A DNA stretch of 64,000 bases from Flavobacteriales bacterium UBA952 (GCA_905182495.1 CAJJBU010000014.1:1-64000), one strand, 5' to 3'; positions 1 to 11,162 are shown, counted from the stretch's first letter. Translations and numbers: made by a program. The notes: a model not told the origin generated them from the letters alone.

Positions 1-1
1 A

Positions 2-430
2 GCTAAAATCAAAAAAGCACATGACCATGACATGGAGCTTACTATAAAGTATACCGCAGCAAAGTCCAAAAGAAAGATTGGCGATAAAATATCTGGAAAA
101 GAAGCAGAGAAACAATACTACGCGTCATTATACAGTGGTATTCCTAAAGTGACTTACGGTGCTAAATGGTTTGAAGATGGAGAACATTGGTTGCCTACAA
201 AAAATGAATATGGGCCTCAACAATATGCTCATTTTTTCTTCTTCATTACTGGCTTTCATGGTTTCCATGTTTTCTCTGGAGTGATGATTAATATTTTGAT
301 TTTGTTTGGTGCCATGAAGGGCACTTACCATAAAAGAGGGCATTATGAAATGGTTGAAAAAACCGGACTTTATTGGCACTTTGTTGATTTAGTATGGGTA
401 TTTGTATTCACCTTCTTTTACCTTGTATAA
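2..430 (+). CDS. cytochrome c oxidase subunit III, C-terminal part (partial at window edge)
   Basis: The frame is open to the left edge of the window, so this is the last 142 residues of a longer protein; the ATG at 32 is internal. Subunit III is a non-catalytic membrane subunit of haem-copper oxidases that stabilises proton uptake by subunit I. The end of the protein carries the family hallmarks: a Gly-Phe-His-Gly-Phe-His stretch inside a membrane helix, then a Trp-His-Phe-Val-Asp-Leu-Val-Trp helix at the C terminus. A long soluble linker (about residues 10-70 of the visible part) separates helices. It is followed after 21 bases by subunit IV and then by copper chaperones, a normal oxidase operon order in Bacteroidota. 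Confidence 0.9.
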   Translation, partial: AKIKKAHDHDMELTIKYTAAKSKRKIGDKISGKEAEKQYYASLYSGIPKVTYGAKWFEDGEHWLPTKNEYGPQQYAHFFFFITGFHGFHVFSGVMINILILFGAMKGTYHKRGHYEMVEKTGLYWHFVDLVWVFVFTFFYLV

Positions 431-451
431 TTTTAAAAAGACCTGAGCCGA

Positions 452-820
452 ATGGAAAGAGATGATTTAATTGAATATTCTTTAGATACGCATCATTCTG
501 AAGAAGAAGGAAAAAAGATTAGAAGTAAAATTGTAAAAGTCACCATCTTACTTACTTTAATCACCGTTATTGAGGTTGCACTTGGAGCCTTCATAAAGCA
601 ATCTGCTGATTTTTGGCCTTTTGTTAAATGGACTTTTATTGTACTTACCTTATTAAAGGCAGGATACATTGTCATGGTATTCATGCACCTTGGAGACGAA
701 AGAAAATGGATGCGTAACGTCATCTTAATTCCTTATGCGACCTTTATCGCATACTTGATTTTCATAGCGCTGTGGGAAGCTCTTGCTGTAGGAGACGCTT
801 GGTCATCAGTTGCCGCTTAA
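452..820 (+). CDS. cytochrome c oxidase subunit IV (prokaryotic COX4 type)
   Basis: A 122-residue protein with a charged N-terminal cytoplasmic stretch and three membrane helices (about 28-47, 60-80, 88-110). This layout, and the Phe-Met-His-Leu segment after the second helix (near 77-80), match the small CoxD/CyoD-like subunit IV of bacterial caa3/aa3 oxidases. It lies 21 bases after subunit III and 9 bases before a SCO gene, so it is almost certainly in the same transcript. The role is structural or in assembly; it holds no cofactor. Confidence 0.88.
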   Translation: MERDDLIEYSLDTHHSEEEGKKIRSKIVKVTILLTLITVIEVALGAFIKQSADFWPFVKWTFIVLTLLKAGYIVMVFMHLGDERKWMRNVILIPYATFIAYLIFIALWEALAVGDAWSSVAA

Positions 821-829
821 CTGAAGCCC

Positions 830-1477
830 TTGTCGAAAAATAGATTCAATAAGTTTATTGGTTTTTTTCTTGTATTTGGCCCAGCCATGTTGCTCGTATT
901 TATAGGCACAAGAAGTTGTGAGCATAAATTCGAAGAGCTCGATGACTACGGTCAGATGCCTTCATTTGAATTTACGGATGCTTTTGGTAATAACAGATCA
1001 TCAGAAGAGTTTAAAGGAGAACTCTTACTAATCAATACGCTACAAAGTTCCTGTCCTGATAGTTGCTCAGTATTAATGTGGCACTTGAATCAAACTATCT
1101 ATCAGCACGTATGGAACAACAAAACGAAAAAAACGAAAAGAATTAGAATGATTTCGTTTCTTACGGATGGAAATGGAAACCCCGAAACGGATCTCTCTAT
1201 TATCAATGCCGCTGTGAATGACCTCGCAGAGCACTATGACCCCTCAATTTGGATGATAGCAACTGGCGATGTCAAAAAAATATATGACATCAAAAGCAAC
1301 GGTGTTAACCTCGTCGATAGCGGAGGAGACTTCCAAGAGCTCATGCTCCTTTTAGACAAAGAGCACCATTTAAGAATGGTTTTATCAGGGAAAGTTGAAG
1401 GGCAAATAAGAAGAATGAAGCAGAGTATGGCCCTACTTCAAAAACAATACGACAAAAAATCATCAACGAAAGAATGA
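830..1477 (+). CDS. SCO/SenC-family thioredoxin-fold protein lacking the distal copper-binding His
   Basis: A 215-residue protein with an N-terminal membrane anchor (about 10-27) and a thioredoxin-like domain. The SCO Cys-x3-Cys pair is present (Cys75, Cys79). Aligned by eye to the next gene, the position of the conserved distal copper-ligand His is Phe168, in the stretch before Leu-Leu-Leu-Asp. Canonical SCO proteins insert copper into the CuA site of subunit II using two Cys and one His, so this copy may act as a thiol reductase or partner rather than bind copper in the usual way (inference). The start is TTG, the only plausible one after the previous stop; the end overlaps the next gene by 4 bases, suggesting translational coupling. 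Confidence 0.8.
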   Translation: MSKNRFNKFIGFFLVFGPAMLLVFIGTRSCEHKFEELDDYGQMPSFEFTDAFGNNRSSEEFKGELLLINTLQSSCPDSCSVLMWHLNQTIYQHVWNNKTKKTKRIRMISFLTDGNGNPETDLSIINAAVNDLAEHYDPSIWMIATGDVKKIYDIKSNGVNLVDSGGDFQELMLLLDKEHHLRMVLSGKVEGQIRRMKQSMALLQKQYDKKSSTKE

Positions 1478-2151
1478 TGCGCTTTTTTCCACTCTTTTTA
1501 TTACTCATTCTATGTGCTTGTTCGGATGATGAATCAAAAGTCAAGCTTCCCTACATCGGACATTACGACCTTGAGTATAGTACTAAAGACGGTATAAAAC
1601 TTGTTGATACGGTTTACCAACCAATTCTTGATTTCTCTTATCTCAATCAAGATTCTATATCGGTATCGAATGCCACTTACAAAAACAAGATTTGGATTAC
1701 CGAATTCTTTTTTGCGACCTGCCCAACGATTTGTCCCATAATGAATGGTGAAATGAAACGACTTCAGGAAATGATTCAAGAGATTGATAGTGATTCAAGA
1801 GTACAATTTCTATCCTTTTCTATAGACCCAAAAAAAGACAGCCCCGCAGCACTAAAACAGTACAAACGCCGTTATTGTAAAGACTGCGAAAACTGGGACT
1901 TTTTAACAGGCGACGAAGCGTTTACCCATCGCTTAGGTATTGAAAGCTTTAAAGTATTTGCAGGTAGAGAAGAACAAGCAGAGGGTGGATATGCTCACTC
2001 GGGTGCATTTTCTTTGGTAGACCCTGATGGGTTCTTAAGAGGCGTCTATAACATAACAGATTTCGATGGAATCGTAAACAATAAAGAATCTCAGCGGTTA
2101 ATTAAAGACTTACACTTACTTATAGAGAACACAAGTGTCAAAACAAATTGA
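1474..2151 (+). CDS. SCO1/SenC-family copper chaperone, lipoprotein
   Basis: A 225-residue SCO protein with a short signal peptide and a lipobox ending at Cys16, so it is probably anchored to the membrane on the periplasmic side. All three copper ligands of the family can be placed: Cys83 and Cys87 in a Cys-Pro-Thr-Ile-Cys-Pro motif, and His175 in Ala-His-Ser-Gly before the Leu-Val-Asp-Pro-Asp-Gly strand. The expected role is copper delivery to the CuA centre of cytochrome c oxidase, encoded just upstream. An extra Cys pair (Cys135, Cys138) lies outside the core motif. Overlaps its neighbours by 4 and 17 bases. Confidence 0.9.
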   Translation: MMRFFPLFLLLILCACSDDESKVKLPYIGHYDLEYSTKDGIKLVDTVYQPILDFSYLNQDSISVSNATYKNKIWITEFFFATCPTICPIMNGEMKRLQEMIQEIDSDSRVQFLSFSIDPKKDSPAALKQYKRRYCKDCENWDFLTGDEAFTHRLGIESFKVFAGREEQAEGGYAHSGAFSLVDPDGFLRGVYNITDFDGIVNNKESQRLIKDLHLLIENTSVKTN

Positions 2152-2887
2152 ATACATAGAAGAGCAATTGAACCCGTTAAGGGATAAGCTAAAAAACCAT
2201 AGCCTATATGATCATTTGCAAAGTATTGAAGACGTTAAAATCTTTATGTCTATGCACGTATTTGCTGTTTGGGATTTCATGTCTCTATTAAAGGCTTTGC
2301 AGATTCAGTTAACAACAACAACAATTCCTTGGACACCAAAACCCAAAGCCTCTTTGGCTAGGTTTATTAATGAGATCGTTCATGGTGAGGAGAGTGATAT
2401 CAATGAATTAGGTGAGCCAAAAAGTCATTTTGAAATGTACATTGAGTCTATGGAGCAGATCGGTGCAGACTCCAATGAAGTAAGAATCCTGGTGCAAAAA
2501 ATAGAAAATGGAGTTGGGATCATGGAAGCTCTTGAGGCGGCAAATATCGATCCTTCTGTTAAAGATTTCGTTCGCTTTTCTTTTGAGGTGATTGACTCCG
2601 GAAAAGGCCACTGCATTGCTGCTGCTTTCACTTTTGGGCGTGAGGATTTAATACCTGACATGTTCATTGAAATTTTAAAGCAGGCGGACACGAAAAACAC
2701 CTTGTATAATAAGCTTCGGTATTATTTAGACAGGCACATAGAATTAGATGGCGATGAGCACGGTCCCCTTTCACTTCAAATGGTAGAGGAGCTGTGTGAA
2801 AATGACAGTACTAAAACCCTAGAGGTCCTTGAAACATCGAAAAAAGCCCTTCAACACAGAATCAATTTATGGGATGGAATCTACTAG
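2135..2887 (+). CDS. DUF3050 family protein, probable haem-oxygenase-like fold
   Basis: A 250-residue soluble, largely helical protein matching DUF3050 by overall pattern (recognised by eye). There is no signal peptide, so it should be cytoplasmic. Candidate metal ligands are Glu80/His83 in an Ile-Val-His-Gly-Glu-Glu stretch, and His201, Asp205 and His209 in an [10 protein letters not shown] segment; this spacing recalls haem-oxygenase-like di-iron oxidases. The enzymatic activity is not known. The start is GTG inside the end of the SCO gene (17-base overlap), so it belongs to the oxidase operon, where such a protein is not a standard member. Confidence 0.75.
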   Translation: MSKQIEYIEEQLNPLRDKLKNHSLYDHLQSIEDVKIFMSMHVFAVWDFMSLLKALQIQLTTTTIPWTPKPKASLARFINEIVHGEESDINELGEPKSHFEMYIESMEQIGADSNEVRILVQKIENGVGIMEALEAANIDPSVKDFVRFSFEVIDSGKGHCIAAAFTFGREDLIPDMFIEILKQADTKNTLYNKLRYYLDRHIELDGDEHGPLSLQMVEELCENDSTKTLEVLETSKKALQHRINLWDGIY

Positions 2888-3484
2888 AAAAATTGTTGCT
2901 CAAAAAGGAAGAGTACAACGCATAGTGCAGAAACAAACAAAAAACTTGATAAAGTTATTCTTGCCGTTTCTATCGTCATTCCTTTAGCCGTGGCTATTCT
3001 TTTTGGCGTAAAGATTGAAGGGCTTGACTTTTCTTTTTTACCCCCAATCTACGCAGGATTAAATGGCTTGACTGCTGTGGGACTTATTGCCGCACTTGCT
3101 GCTATTAAATTAAAAAACAAGGCCATACATCAAAAGATCATTCAGCTGTGCCTACTTAGCTCTATTCTTTTCTTATTGCTCTATGTTCTATACCATATGA
3201 CTTCTAGTTCAACTAAGTATGGAGACCTTAATGGAAATGGGATTCTAGAAGCAGCTGAGCAACTTCAAATTGCAAGCACACAAACGCTATATTATGTGAT
3301 TTTGATTTCACATATTTTTTTAAGCCTTGTCGTAATTCCAATGGTTTTGTTTACCTATAAATTTGCTTGGGAAGGAGATTTTGTGAAGCACAAAAAATGG
3401 ACTCGATTTGCATTCCCAATATGGTTATATGTAGCTATTACCGGTGTGGTTGTCTTTTTTATGATTTCGCCTTATTATTCCTAG
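2874..3484 (+). pseudogene. DUF420 family membrane protein, frameshifted as read
   Basis: The body (Leu-Phe-Gly-Val-Lys onwards to the stop at 3484) is a typical DUF420 protein with four membrane helices, a family found beside oxidase genes and linked to oxidase assembly (CtaM-like). The frame holding the body has no ATG, GTG or TTG that would keep the first helix; the GTG at 2990 cuts into it. An ATG at 2874 in another frame overlaps the DUF3050 stop by 14 bases and reads into a run of five A at 2902-2906. Adding one A there joins both frames into about 203 residues with an intact first helix. So the gene is best read as 2874-3484 with a one-base deletion, possibly a sequencing error. Confidence 0.72.
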
Positions 3485-3488
3485 CTAC

Positions 3489-4631
3489 TTACTTAATAAG
3501 AATCTCAACACGCCTATTGGCCTCTTTTTCCATTTCGTTCTGAGGTAATTTATAAACCGGATTTGAAAACCCAAAACCTTTTGCACTCAGTCTTTTAGAA
3601 GATATGCCAGCCGATATTAGGTGTCGAACAATTTCTTTTGCGCGCTTTTTTGAAAGCCTCTTTGAACTAAATCTTTGGGTACCATCTCCATTTACGTGAC
3701 CTTGTATTTCAATATTTACTCCTGCATTTACCAATAAAAAATCGCGCAATCGATTCAGCTTTGGCCCCGACTCTTCAAGAATATCAGAAAGACCTGCTGA
3801 GAAGTAAATCTCATCAATTTTAGCGACCGCCCCTCTTACTAAGGGCTTCAATAAAATGGTGTCATTTAAACCGTTTTTTACTAAAATAGAATGCGCTGCA
3901 TTGTCAAATGAAAAATAACCCTCTGCATCTACCTTAAGTTCACAAATCTTGATGTTCTTTCGAATATTTAGAATTAAGTCGCTTGCTACATAAGCCCCAT
4001 CAATATCGTTTGAACCCGTAAGAGATATTTTACTTTTTACTGGTCTTTTAGTGATTCCATCTCTGATATGAAGTTCATATTCCAAAGCACCATGATGCGA
4101 GCTAAGGTCAAACATTAAAGAGTCTATAATTTCATTCCCGTATTTATCCTGAGGAGAAAAATCAAAAGAGAATTCTAAAGAATCTTTGACACCATCATCA
4201 GCCATTAACAATACGGCATACCTCAATGCTTCTTCAGTAAATAAAAATGCCGAGCCAAGGTCTGTAGTGCTCGGTTCTGAAAAGATCAGCTTTGCTTTTT
4301 TTGCATTTAACTCATCACATAGATCCCCCCCTTTTTCCTTGAATATATAAGTGTGAAAAGGAGTCTTCGTGTTTTTAATATTGAGACTTAACAAGCCTGA
4401 TGAGGGCGGGTCAAAAAACAACCAAATTTGATTTTTTGTAACCTCAATCGTTTTTTCATAACCATATAAATTCTTCTTATCTATTCCTTTTTTTCCCTGA
4501 AAAGAAAGCGAATAAAAATTATTCGGAGAAAGTGAAATCCCACCCGTGCATTTGGTATACCCCATTTCTTGAGTCCATGATTGACTAAAGAAGCAGAGAA
4601 ATAAAAACAAAATGTATGTTTTTTTACTCAT
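3489..4631 (-). CDS. OmpA-family outer membrane protein, secreted
   Basis: A 380-residue protein with a clear signal peptide (about residues 1-20, cleaved before Gln-Glu-Met). The C-terminal ~110 residues form an OmpA-like peptidoglycan-binding domain: an Ile-Glu-Ile-Gln-Gly-His-Val-Asn-Gly-Asp-Gly strand, a Leu-Ser-x-Lys-Arg-Ala helix, then Lys-Gly-Phe-Gly and Asn-Arg-Arg-Val-Glu-Ile. The N-terminal ~250 residues are beta-rich and not recognised. Its likely role is to tie the outer membrane to the cell wall. It lies 3 bases after the DUF4403 lipoprotein and is probably cotranscribed with it. Confidence 0.82.
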   Translation of the reverse strand: MSKKTYILFLFLCFFSQSWTQEMGYTKCTGGISLSPNNFYSLSFQGKKGIDKKNLYGYEKTIEVTKNQIWLFFDPPSSGLLSLNIKNTKTPFHTYIFKEKGGDLCDELNAKKAKLIFSEPSTTDLGSAFLFTEEALRYAVLLMADDGVKDSLEFSFDFSPQDKYGNEIIDSLMFDLSSHHGALEYELHIRDGITKRPVKSKISLTGSNDIDGAYVASDLILNIRKNIKICELKVDAEGYFSFDNAAHSILVKNGLNDTILLKPLVRGAVAKIDEIYFSAGLSDILEESGPKLNRLRDFLLVNAGVNIEIQGHVNGDGTQRFSSKRLSKKRAKEIVRHLISAGISSKRLSAKGFGFSNPVYKLPQNEMEKEANRRVEILIK

Positions 4632-4634
4632 TAT

Positions 4635-6032
4635 TTATTCTATTCCAACTGTTAAAGAACCTGTCAGGCTTGCCCGAACATATAAATGGGAATCACTCAA
4701 TAAAATATCCCTAACCCTTAACTCGTCGAGCTTTCCCTTTACATGAACACCTGAAGCAAGCTCTCCATTTAATTTGCTTTCCAATGTGCTACGTAAAGAA
4801 TTTAGTTTAGTGGACATGTCTATTTGTGCCTTTTGTTCTATCTCTTTTTTAATTTTATTTCCAAGAAGCCATTTTGCTGACTTCAATAATAATGCCTTTG
4901 TCTTTATGTCAAAATCAACCTCTGTTAACGAAAGTGTTTGCGTTTCGCTATTCATTACTGGGCGACAAACCAAATAAAGTGTTCCTTTTCGAAAGCCTTC
5001 AAAATCTAATCTCAATATAAGTTTATTAGATTGACTTCCAATGATCCTAATCTCACGAACGATTACTTGCTTTCCTTTCACAGATATCACTTCGCTCTTA
5101 AAGGTTCTTTGAAGTATAGACGTTAAAGAGTCGTATCTGGCTGCAAGGTCAGCCATAATTTCAAACCCATCCCCTCTTTTTTCATTACTCATTTCCTGAA
5201 ATTGCACATATGGAGAAGGTGTTTTCTCGCTGCTTATAACTGGAGAAAAGAATAAGCTTAAAGAGAATTTAGCAATATTGCCCTTGTAGCTAAGCGGAGT
5301 AGCAGAGAAAGAGATTGGATTGATCTGAAAAAAACCATATGAATCTAATCCTATTGGCTTCTGTAGTTCCTTCCAAGCTGCCTCTATTTTAGAACGTGTA
5401 TCTGTCGCTGCTAAATCTTTATCGATCCCTTTCTGCAAGGTTTTTAATTCTTTTTCGATTTCTGCTTGAACCCGATCTGTAACATCGTAATTAAAGAACG
5501 TGATTTCACAAGGGTCTTGAATAGTAAATGCTTTAAGTTTTGTTTTAGCAGTCAATCGATAATCCTTGCTTAAACCAAGACTTGTGAGGTAGCTCATTTC
5601 ATACCTCCGTCTTTTTTCATTGATCCCGCATGATCCATAAATCCTTGGAACCGTGCAAGACTCTTTGCCGCTCCATAGCGTAATACATAAAGGACAATAG
5701 CTTAAATCTAAGGAGAAGTCTCCTCGAATTTTTGTTTCGAGTTGTGTAGGTCGGGTGGAAAAAAGAATAGGGCTGCGGTAAAACTTATAATCATAGCTGA
5801 CCCCTTCGCATATCGATGACTTTCCACTAAAGTTTAATGGCGTGTTCTTTTCTGCCTTATCAAACAAAGAAGACATATTGAATTCTAAATCTATATTCAG
5901 GCGAGAAACTATGGGCTCAATCTTATCCCTTTTATCAGAATAAAGCGCAGGAACTACGGGCGCTATCGTCCTGCAAGAAGACAAAGCTAAAAGCAACAGG
6001 ACACAATTAATAATTGTCATTTTACCTAACAT
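4635..6032 (-). CDS. DUF4403 family lipoprotein
   Basis: A 465-residue lipoprotein (lipobox Leu-Ser-Ser-Cys near residue 20) with the features of DUF4403: a Trp-Lys-Glu-Leu-Gln-Lys-Pro-Ile segment in the middle, a following statement of strands around Phe-Gln-Ile-Asn-Pro, and a C-terminal BPI/TULIP-like beta-rich half with amphipathic helices. The function of the family is unknown; lipid handling at the outer membrane is a guess from fold similarity only. A Cys-rich insert near residues 70-140 holds at least six Cys, which could form disulphides in the periplasm. An ATG at 6032 and a second in-frame ATG at 6020 are both possible starts; the latter gives the shorter signal peptide. Confidence 0.7.
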   Translation of the reverse strand: MLGKMTIINCVLLLLALSSCRTIAPVVPALYSDKRDKIEPIVSRLNIDLEFNMSSLFDKAEKNTPLNFSGKSSICEGVSYDYKFYRSPILFSTRPTQLETKIRGDFSLDLSYCPLCITLWSGKESCTVPRIYGSCGINEKRRRYEMSYLTSLGLSKDYRLTAKTKLKAFTIQDPCEITFFNYDVTDRVQAEIEKELKTLQKGIDKDLAATDTRSKIEAAWKELQKPIGLDSYGFFQINPISFSATPLSYKGNIAKFSLSLFFSPVISSEKTPSPYVQFQEMSNEKRGDGFEIMADLAARYDSLTSILQRTFKSEVISVKGKQVIVREIRIIGSQSNKLILRLDFEGFRKGTLYLVCRPVMNSETQTLSLTEVDFDIKTKALLLKSAKWLLGNKIKKEIEQKAQIDMSTKLNSLRSTLESKLNGELASGVHVKGKLDELRVRDILLSDSHLYVRASLTGSLTVGIE

Positions 6033-6145
6033 ACACGGTTGTGATAAAGAGTCTGACTAAATTAATTGAAATTTTTAGATCGATGCGCAAGGGAATACAC
6101 AAAAAAATAGAGTGCTGTTGCACTATGTAACTTCCTGAGAATAGT

Positions 6146-8413
<2,268 letters not shown>

Positions 8414-8455
8414 TTATTCTAGCGCGATAGACTCTCTATATCTTCTTATTTTACT

Positions 8456-8463
8456 TAACTTTG
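8456..8463 (+). promoter_or_regulatory. promoter -7 box (TAACTTTG) 6 bases before the ATG at 8470
   Basis: Exact TAnnTTTG match. The expected transcription start would fall within a few bases of the ATG, so the mRNA would have almost no leader. The alternative TTG start at 8461 lies inside this box, which argues against it. Confidence 0.5.
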
Positions 8464-8469
8464 GATATC

Positions 8470-9936
8470 ATGCTAATAACTCGGGACGCTAAAATTAATT
8501 ACCTCAACATTGGTCTCATGCTCATGAGTGCCGTGTTTGCATTCCTGATGCCTTTCGAGACATTTCTATTTGCCTATGCCTTTCTTGGGCCTTTGCACTA
8601 CCTAACAGAAATCAGTTGGCTACATGACAAGCAATATTTTACCAAAGGGAAATACGATTTTACTTTTTTATTAATTATTGGCGTGGTTCTTTCAATTGCA
8701 GCCTTTGCAAATGACTTTAAGTTTTTAAACTTTGATCTTTCCCCACCATTGGTTGACGTAAAAACGGATTTTGTCTCATGGTACTACAGTATGAGTATCG
8801 GTGACATTTCAATTATGTTGGCACTTTTCAGCGCCGTTCTCTTTGTCTTATTTAAAAACATCAAACTGAAGCTGGCATCTATTTTAATCCTGTATGTCAT
8901 TGTCTATTTCTCATTTAACCTCGACATGGATTTATTGGGAATATTTATCCTATTGGCGCTATTTAGCGCTGCTTTATTTGTCTTTGTAAAAAACGTCTAT
9001 ATAAAACTTGCCTGTATCGCTTTACTGTATTTTGGCATCTATTATAATTACAACGCCGATTGGTTTGGTTTAGATACAGAATTCTTGACCCAAGAAGATG
9101 TTTCTGCAGCCAAATCAGAAAAGAATCAATTCAAGAACAGCTCGGTCATCTTTGCATTAACTTCATTAGTTCCAACCTTGATTCATGTCTATGTTTTCAC
9201 TGGCTTATTTATGCTCTTTGGAGCACTAAAATCAAGAAGTAAAACAGGACTCTTATCTATTGCTTTCTTTATTGGAATCCCTCTTCTTTTGGTTTTTTCT
9301 TTACCCGTGAAAAGTGAAGGGAATTACCTTTCTAACTACGGGAAAGAAGCCTATTACGCAGACGGAACCGGTTTTTTCAATACCAACGTAAGTATAATGA
9401 GGCAATTCGAGCTTTCAAAAAACATGTCAAATAATGATTATATCGATTACTTCGTAAAGGATTCGGTGGAGAAGCAACGAATGAAGGTTATGTTCAAGGA
9501 TAGCTTGAATAAGGATTTCATTATTCAGAATGAAGAGCACCCCTATTACCTAAAGCCTATTGCTTTGGCGGATGTTAAACAGGGTAGCTATAAAGACAAT
9601 TGGTGGTCCGCAGTTTTCCTATCCAGTGCTGGACTCATGTTAATGCGTTTTATTGCTTTTGCTTATTTATACCATTATTTAAATTGGTTCAGTAAAACAG
9701 AAATCATACGCTGGCATAAAGTGCCCAAAGTTCGTTTTATTGGTGTGGTCACACTATGGATTATCTCCTGTGGGTTATACGTATATGATTATGCTATAGG
9801 CCTAAGCTTTTTATTCTTCTTAAGTTTCACACATGTATTGCTTGAATTCCCCTTGAACATCACATCCATTATTGGCATCGGAAAGGAAACAAGGTCTATC
9901 CTTAAAAATGGATTTTCTAAAAAACAGCCCAACTAA
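8470..9936 (+). CDS. polytopic membrane protein of unknown function with an internal tandem repeat
   Basis: A 488-residue integral membrane protein with about ten hydrophobic segments. I do not recognise a characterised family. Notable motifs are Gly-Pro-Leu-His-Tyr-Leu-Thr-Glu-Ile-Ser-Trp near residue 43 and His-Val-Leu-Leu-Glu-Phe-Pro-Leu-Asn near the C terminus; paired membrane His/Glu residues like these occur in membrane oxygenases such as the Brp/Blh family, but that link is only suggestive. Two adjacent copies of a ~45-residue helix-plus-loop unit (8803-8940 and 8941-9072) are about half identical. The start at ATG 8470 is chosen because the upstream TTG lies within the promoter. A DUF2891 gene follows after 15 bases, so the two are likely cotranscribed. 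Confidence 0.7.
   Translation: MLITRDAKINYLNIGLMLMSAVFAFLMPFETFLFAYAFLGPLHYLTEISWLHDKQYFTKGKYDFTFLLIIGVVLSIAAFANDFKFLNFDLSPPLVDVKTDFVSWYYSMSIGDISIMLALFSAVLFVLFKNIKLKLASILILYVIVYFSFNLDMDLLGIFILLALFSAALFVFVKNVYIKLACIALLYFGIYYNYNADWFGLDTEFLTQEDVSAAKSEKNQFKNSSVIFALTSLVPTLIHVYVFTGLFMLFGALKSRSKTGLLSIAFFIGIPLLLVFSLPVKSEGNYLSNYGKEAYYADGTGFFNTNVSIMRQFELSKNMSNNDYIDYFVKDSVEKQRMKVMFKDSLNKDFIIQNEEHPYYLKPIALADVKQGSYKDNWWSAVFLSSAGLMLMRFIAFAYLYHYLNWFSKTEIIRWHKVPKVRFIGVVTLWIISCGLYVYDYAIGLSFLFFLSFTHVLLEFPLNITSIIGIGKETRSILKNGFSKKQPN
8803..9072 (+). repeat. intragenic tandem duplication (two ~135-base units)
   Basis: Unit 1 (8803-8940) and unit 2 (8941-9072) both encode Leu-Ala-Leu-Phe-Ser-Ala-x-Leu-Phe-Val, a Lys-Asn turn, Lys-Leu-Ala-x-Ile and a Tyr-rich tail. 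By hand alignment about 23 of 44 residues are identical, with several runs of shared nucleotides. This adds membrane segments to the middle of the protein. Confidence 0.75.
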
Positions 9937-9951
9937 AACCAATTATCAAAG

Positions 9952-11139
9952 ATGAAATCTCTTCTATTTTTAGCTATCGTATTCTTTAGTTTTCATTTGT
10001 GTTCTCAGGAAGTATCCCTGGTTCAAACGCGAGAAGATGGTCGCTATACACTTTCACCCGAAGGCGCCTCCTATTTTGCAAAGCTTTCTCTTGAATGCAC
10101 CGGGAAAGCCGCTCCCCATTTTATTGAACGGGTATATGAGAACAGGTATAAATGGAGGTTCGTAGATACGGTCTCAGGGAAAGATTACTGGCCCGCACTT
10201 CGTGGCCTTGAGCAAGAGCCTTCTGCAAAAGATTTATGGCCCTCTTTTTATGGGTGCTTTGATTGGCATAGCAGTGTGCACAATCATTGGTGTTTGGTAA
10301 AACTATTGAAATCATACCCCGATATTGACGAGGCCCAAGCCATTCGAGAGAAATTACAATTGAGCTTTAGCCCTGAAAACATCGTTAAAGAATTAAGCTT
10401 TGTTCAAAACAATGAGTTTGGTCTTTTTGAGTTTCCTTACGGGCAATCATGGTTACTTAAGGTCGCTGATGAATTGGCTGGCTGGGAGGACCCTGATGCA
10501 AAAGTTTGGCTCAAAAACATCGCGCCTCTTGTTGAATACATCGCTGGTGCTCACAAGTGGTATTGGGTTAACGTTACACCTGAAGAAATAGTCAGCGGAA
10601 GTCATGACAGCCCATCCATGGGATTGGCATTTGCGTATGATTATGCTGTTACCTTTAAGGATGATGAGCTGAAAGAAATCGTTGTATCGACAGCCCTAAA
10701 ATATTATAAACGCTATGGTTACAAGGACCTATCCAAAGAACCTTTAGATTATGACTTTATGTCTGGAGGGCTTCTCGTCACTGATATTATGAGAAAAATC
10801 CTTCCCCCTAAAAAGCTGAAAAAATGGTTGGGAAAATATTCCCCTGAATTGCTTGATGAAAAGCAAGTATCAAAAGTCATGCAAATCAAAAAAACAGACA
10901 AACACGATGAATACGAATCACATTGGGATGGTTATCATTTAAATAGGATCTGGTGCCTTAATGGCCTGCTGATTTCCCTAAACACAAAAAAAATGAAACC
11001 TGAGCTCAAGACACAATGGATACAGGGCATGAATGCGATGTGGGATTACGCTCAAGAAAGTATTGGTAAAGGAAATTATGACATTGACCATTGGCTCTCT
11101 TCCTTCTCTGTTTTTGCTCTAATTGGTTACGAAGATTAA
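9952..11139 (+). CDS. DUF2891 family protein, secreted
   Basis: A 395-residue protein with a signal peptide (about 1-18, cleaved near Ser-Gln-Glu). It matches DUF2891: the hallmark Phe-Tyr-Gly-Cys-Phe-Asp-Trp-His-Ser-Ser-Val-His-x-His-Trp is at about residues 99-113, followed by a helical toroid-like body with Trp- and His-rich motifs (His-Lys-Trp-Tyr-Trp near 201; Ser-His-Asp-Ser-Pro-Ser-Met-Gly near 218). The helical arrangement recalls (alpha/alpha)6 barrels that act on sugars, but no activity is established. Located 15 bases after the membrane protein, suggesting a two-gene unit acting at the envelope. Confidence 0.85.
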   Translation: MKSLLFLAIVFFSFHLCSQEVSLVQTREDGRYTLSPEGASYFAKLSLECTGKAAPHFIERVYENRYKWRFVDTVSGKDYWPALRGLEQEPSAKDLWPSFYGCFDWHSSVHNHWCLVKLLKSYPDIDEAQAIREKLQLSFSPENIVKELSFVQNNEFGLFEFPYGQSWLLKVADELAGWEDPDAKVWLKNIAPLVEYIAGAHKWYWVNVTPEEIVSGSHDSPSMGLAFAYDYAVTFKDDELKEIVVSTALKYYKRYGYKDLSKEPLDYDFMSGGLLVTDIMRKILPPKKLKKWLGKYSPELLDEKQVSKVMQIKKTDKHDEYESHWDGYHLNRIWCLNGLLISLNTKKMKPELKTQWIQGMNAMWDYAQESIGKGNYDIDHWLSSFSVFALIGYED

Positions 11140-11162
11140 ACAAGAAACCCCTTGCTGAACTA

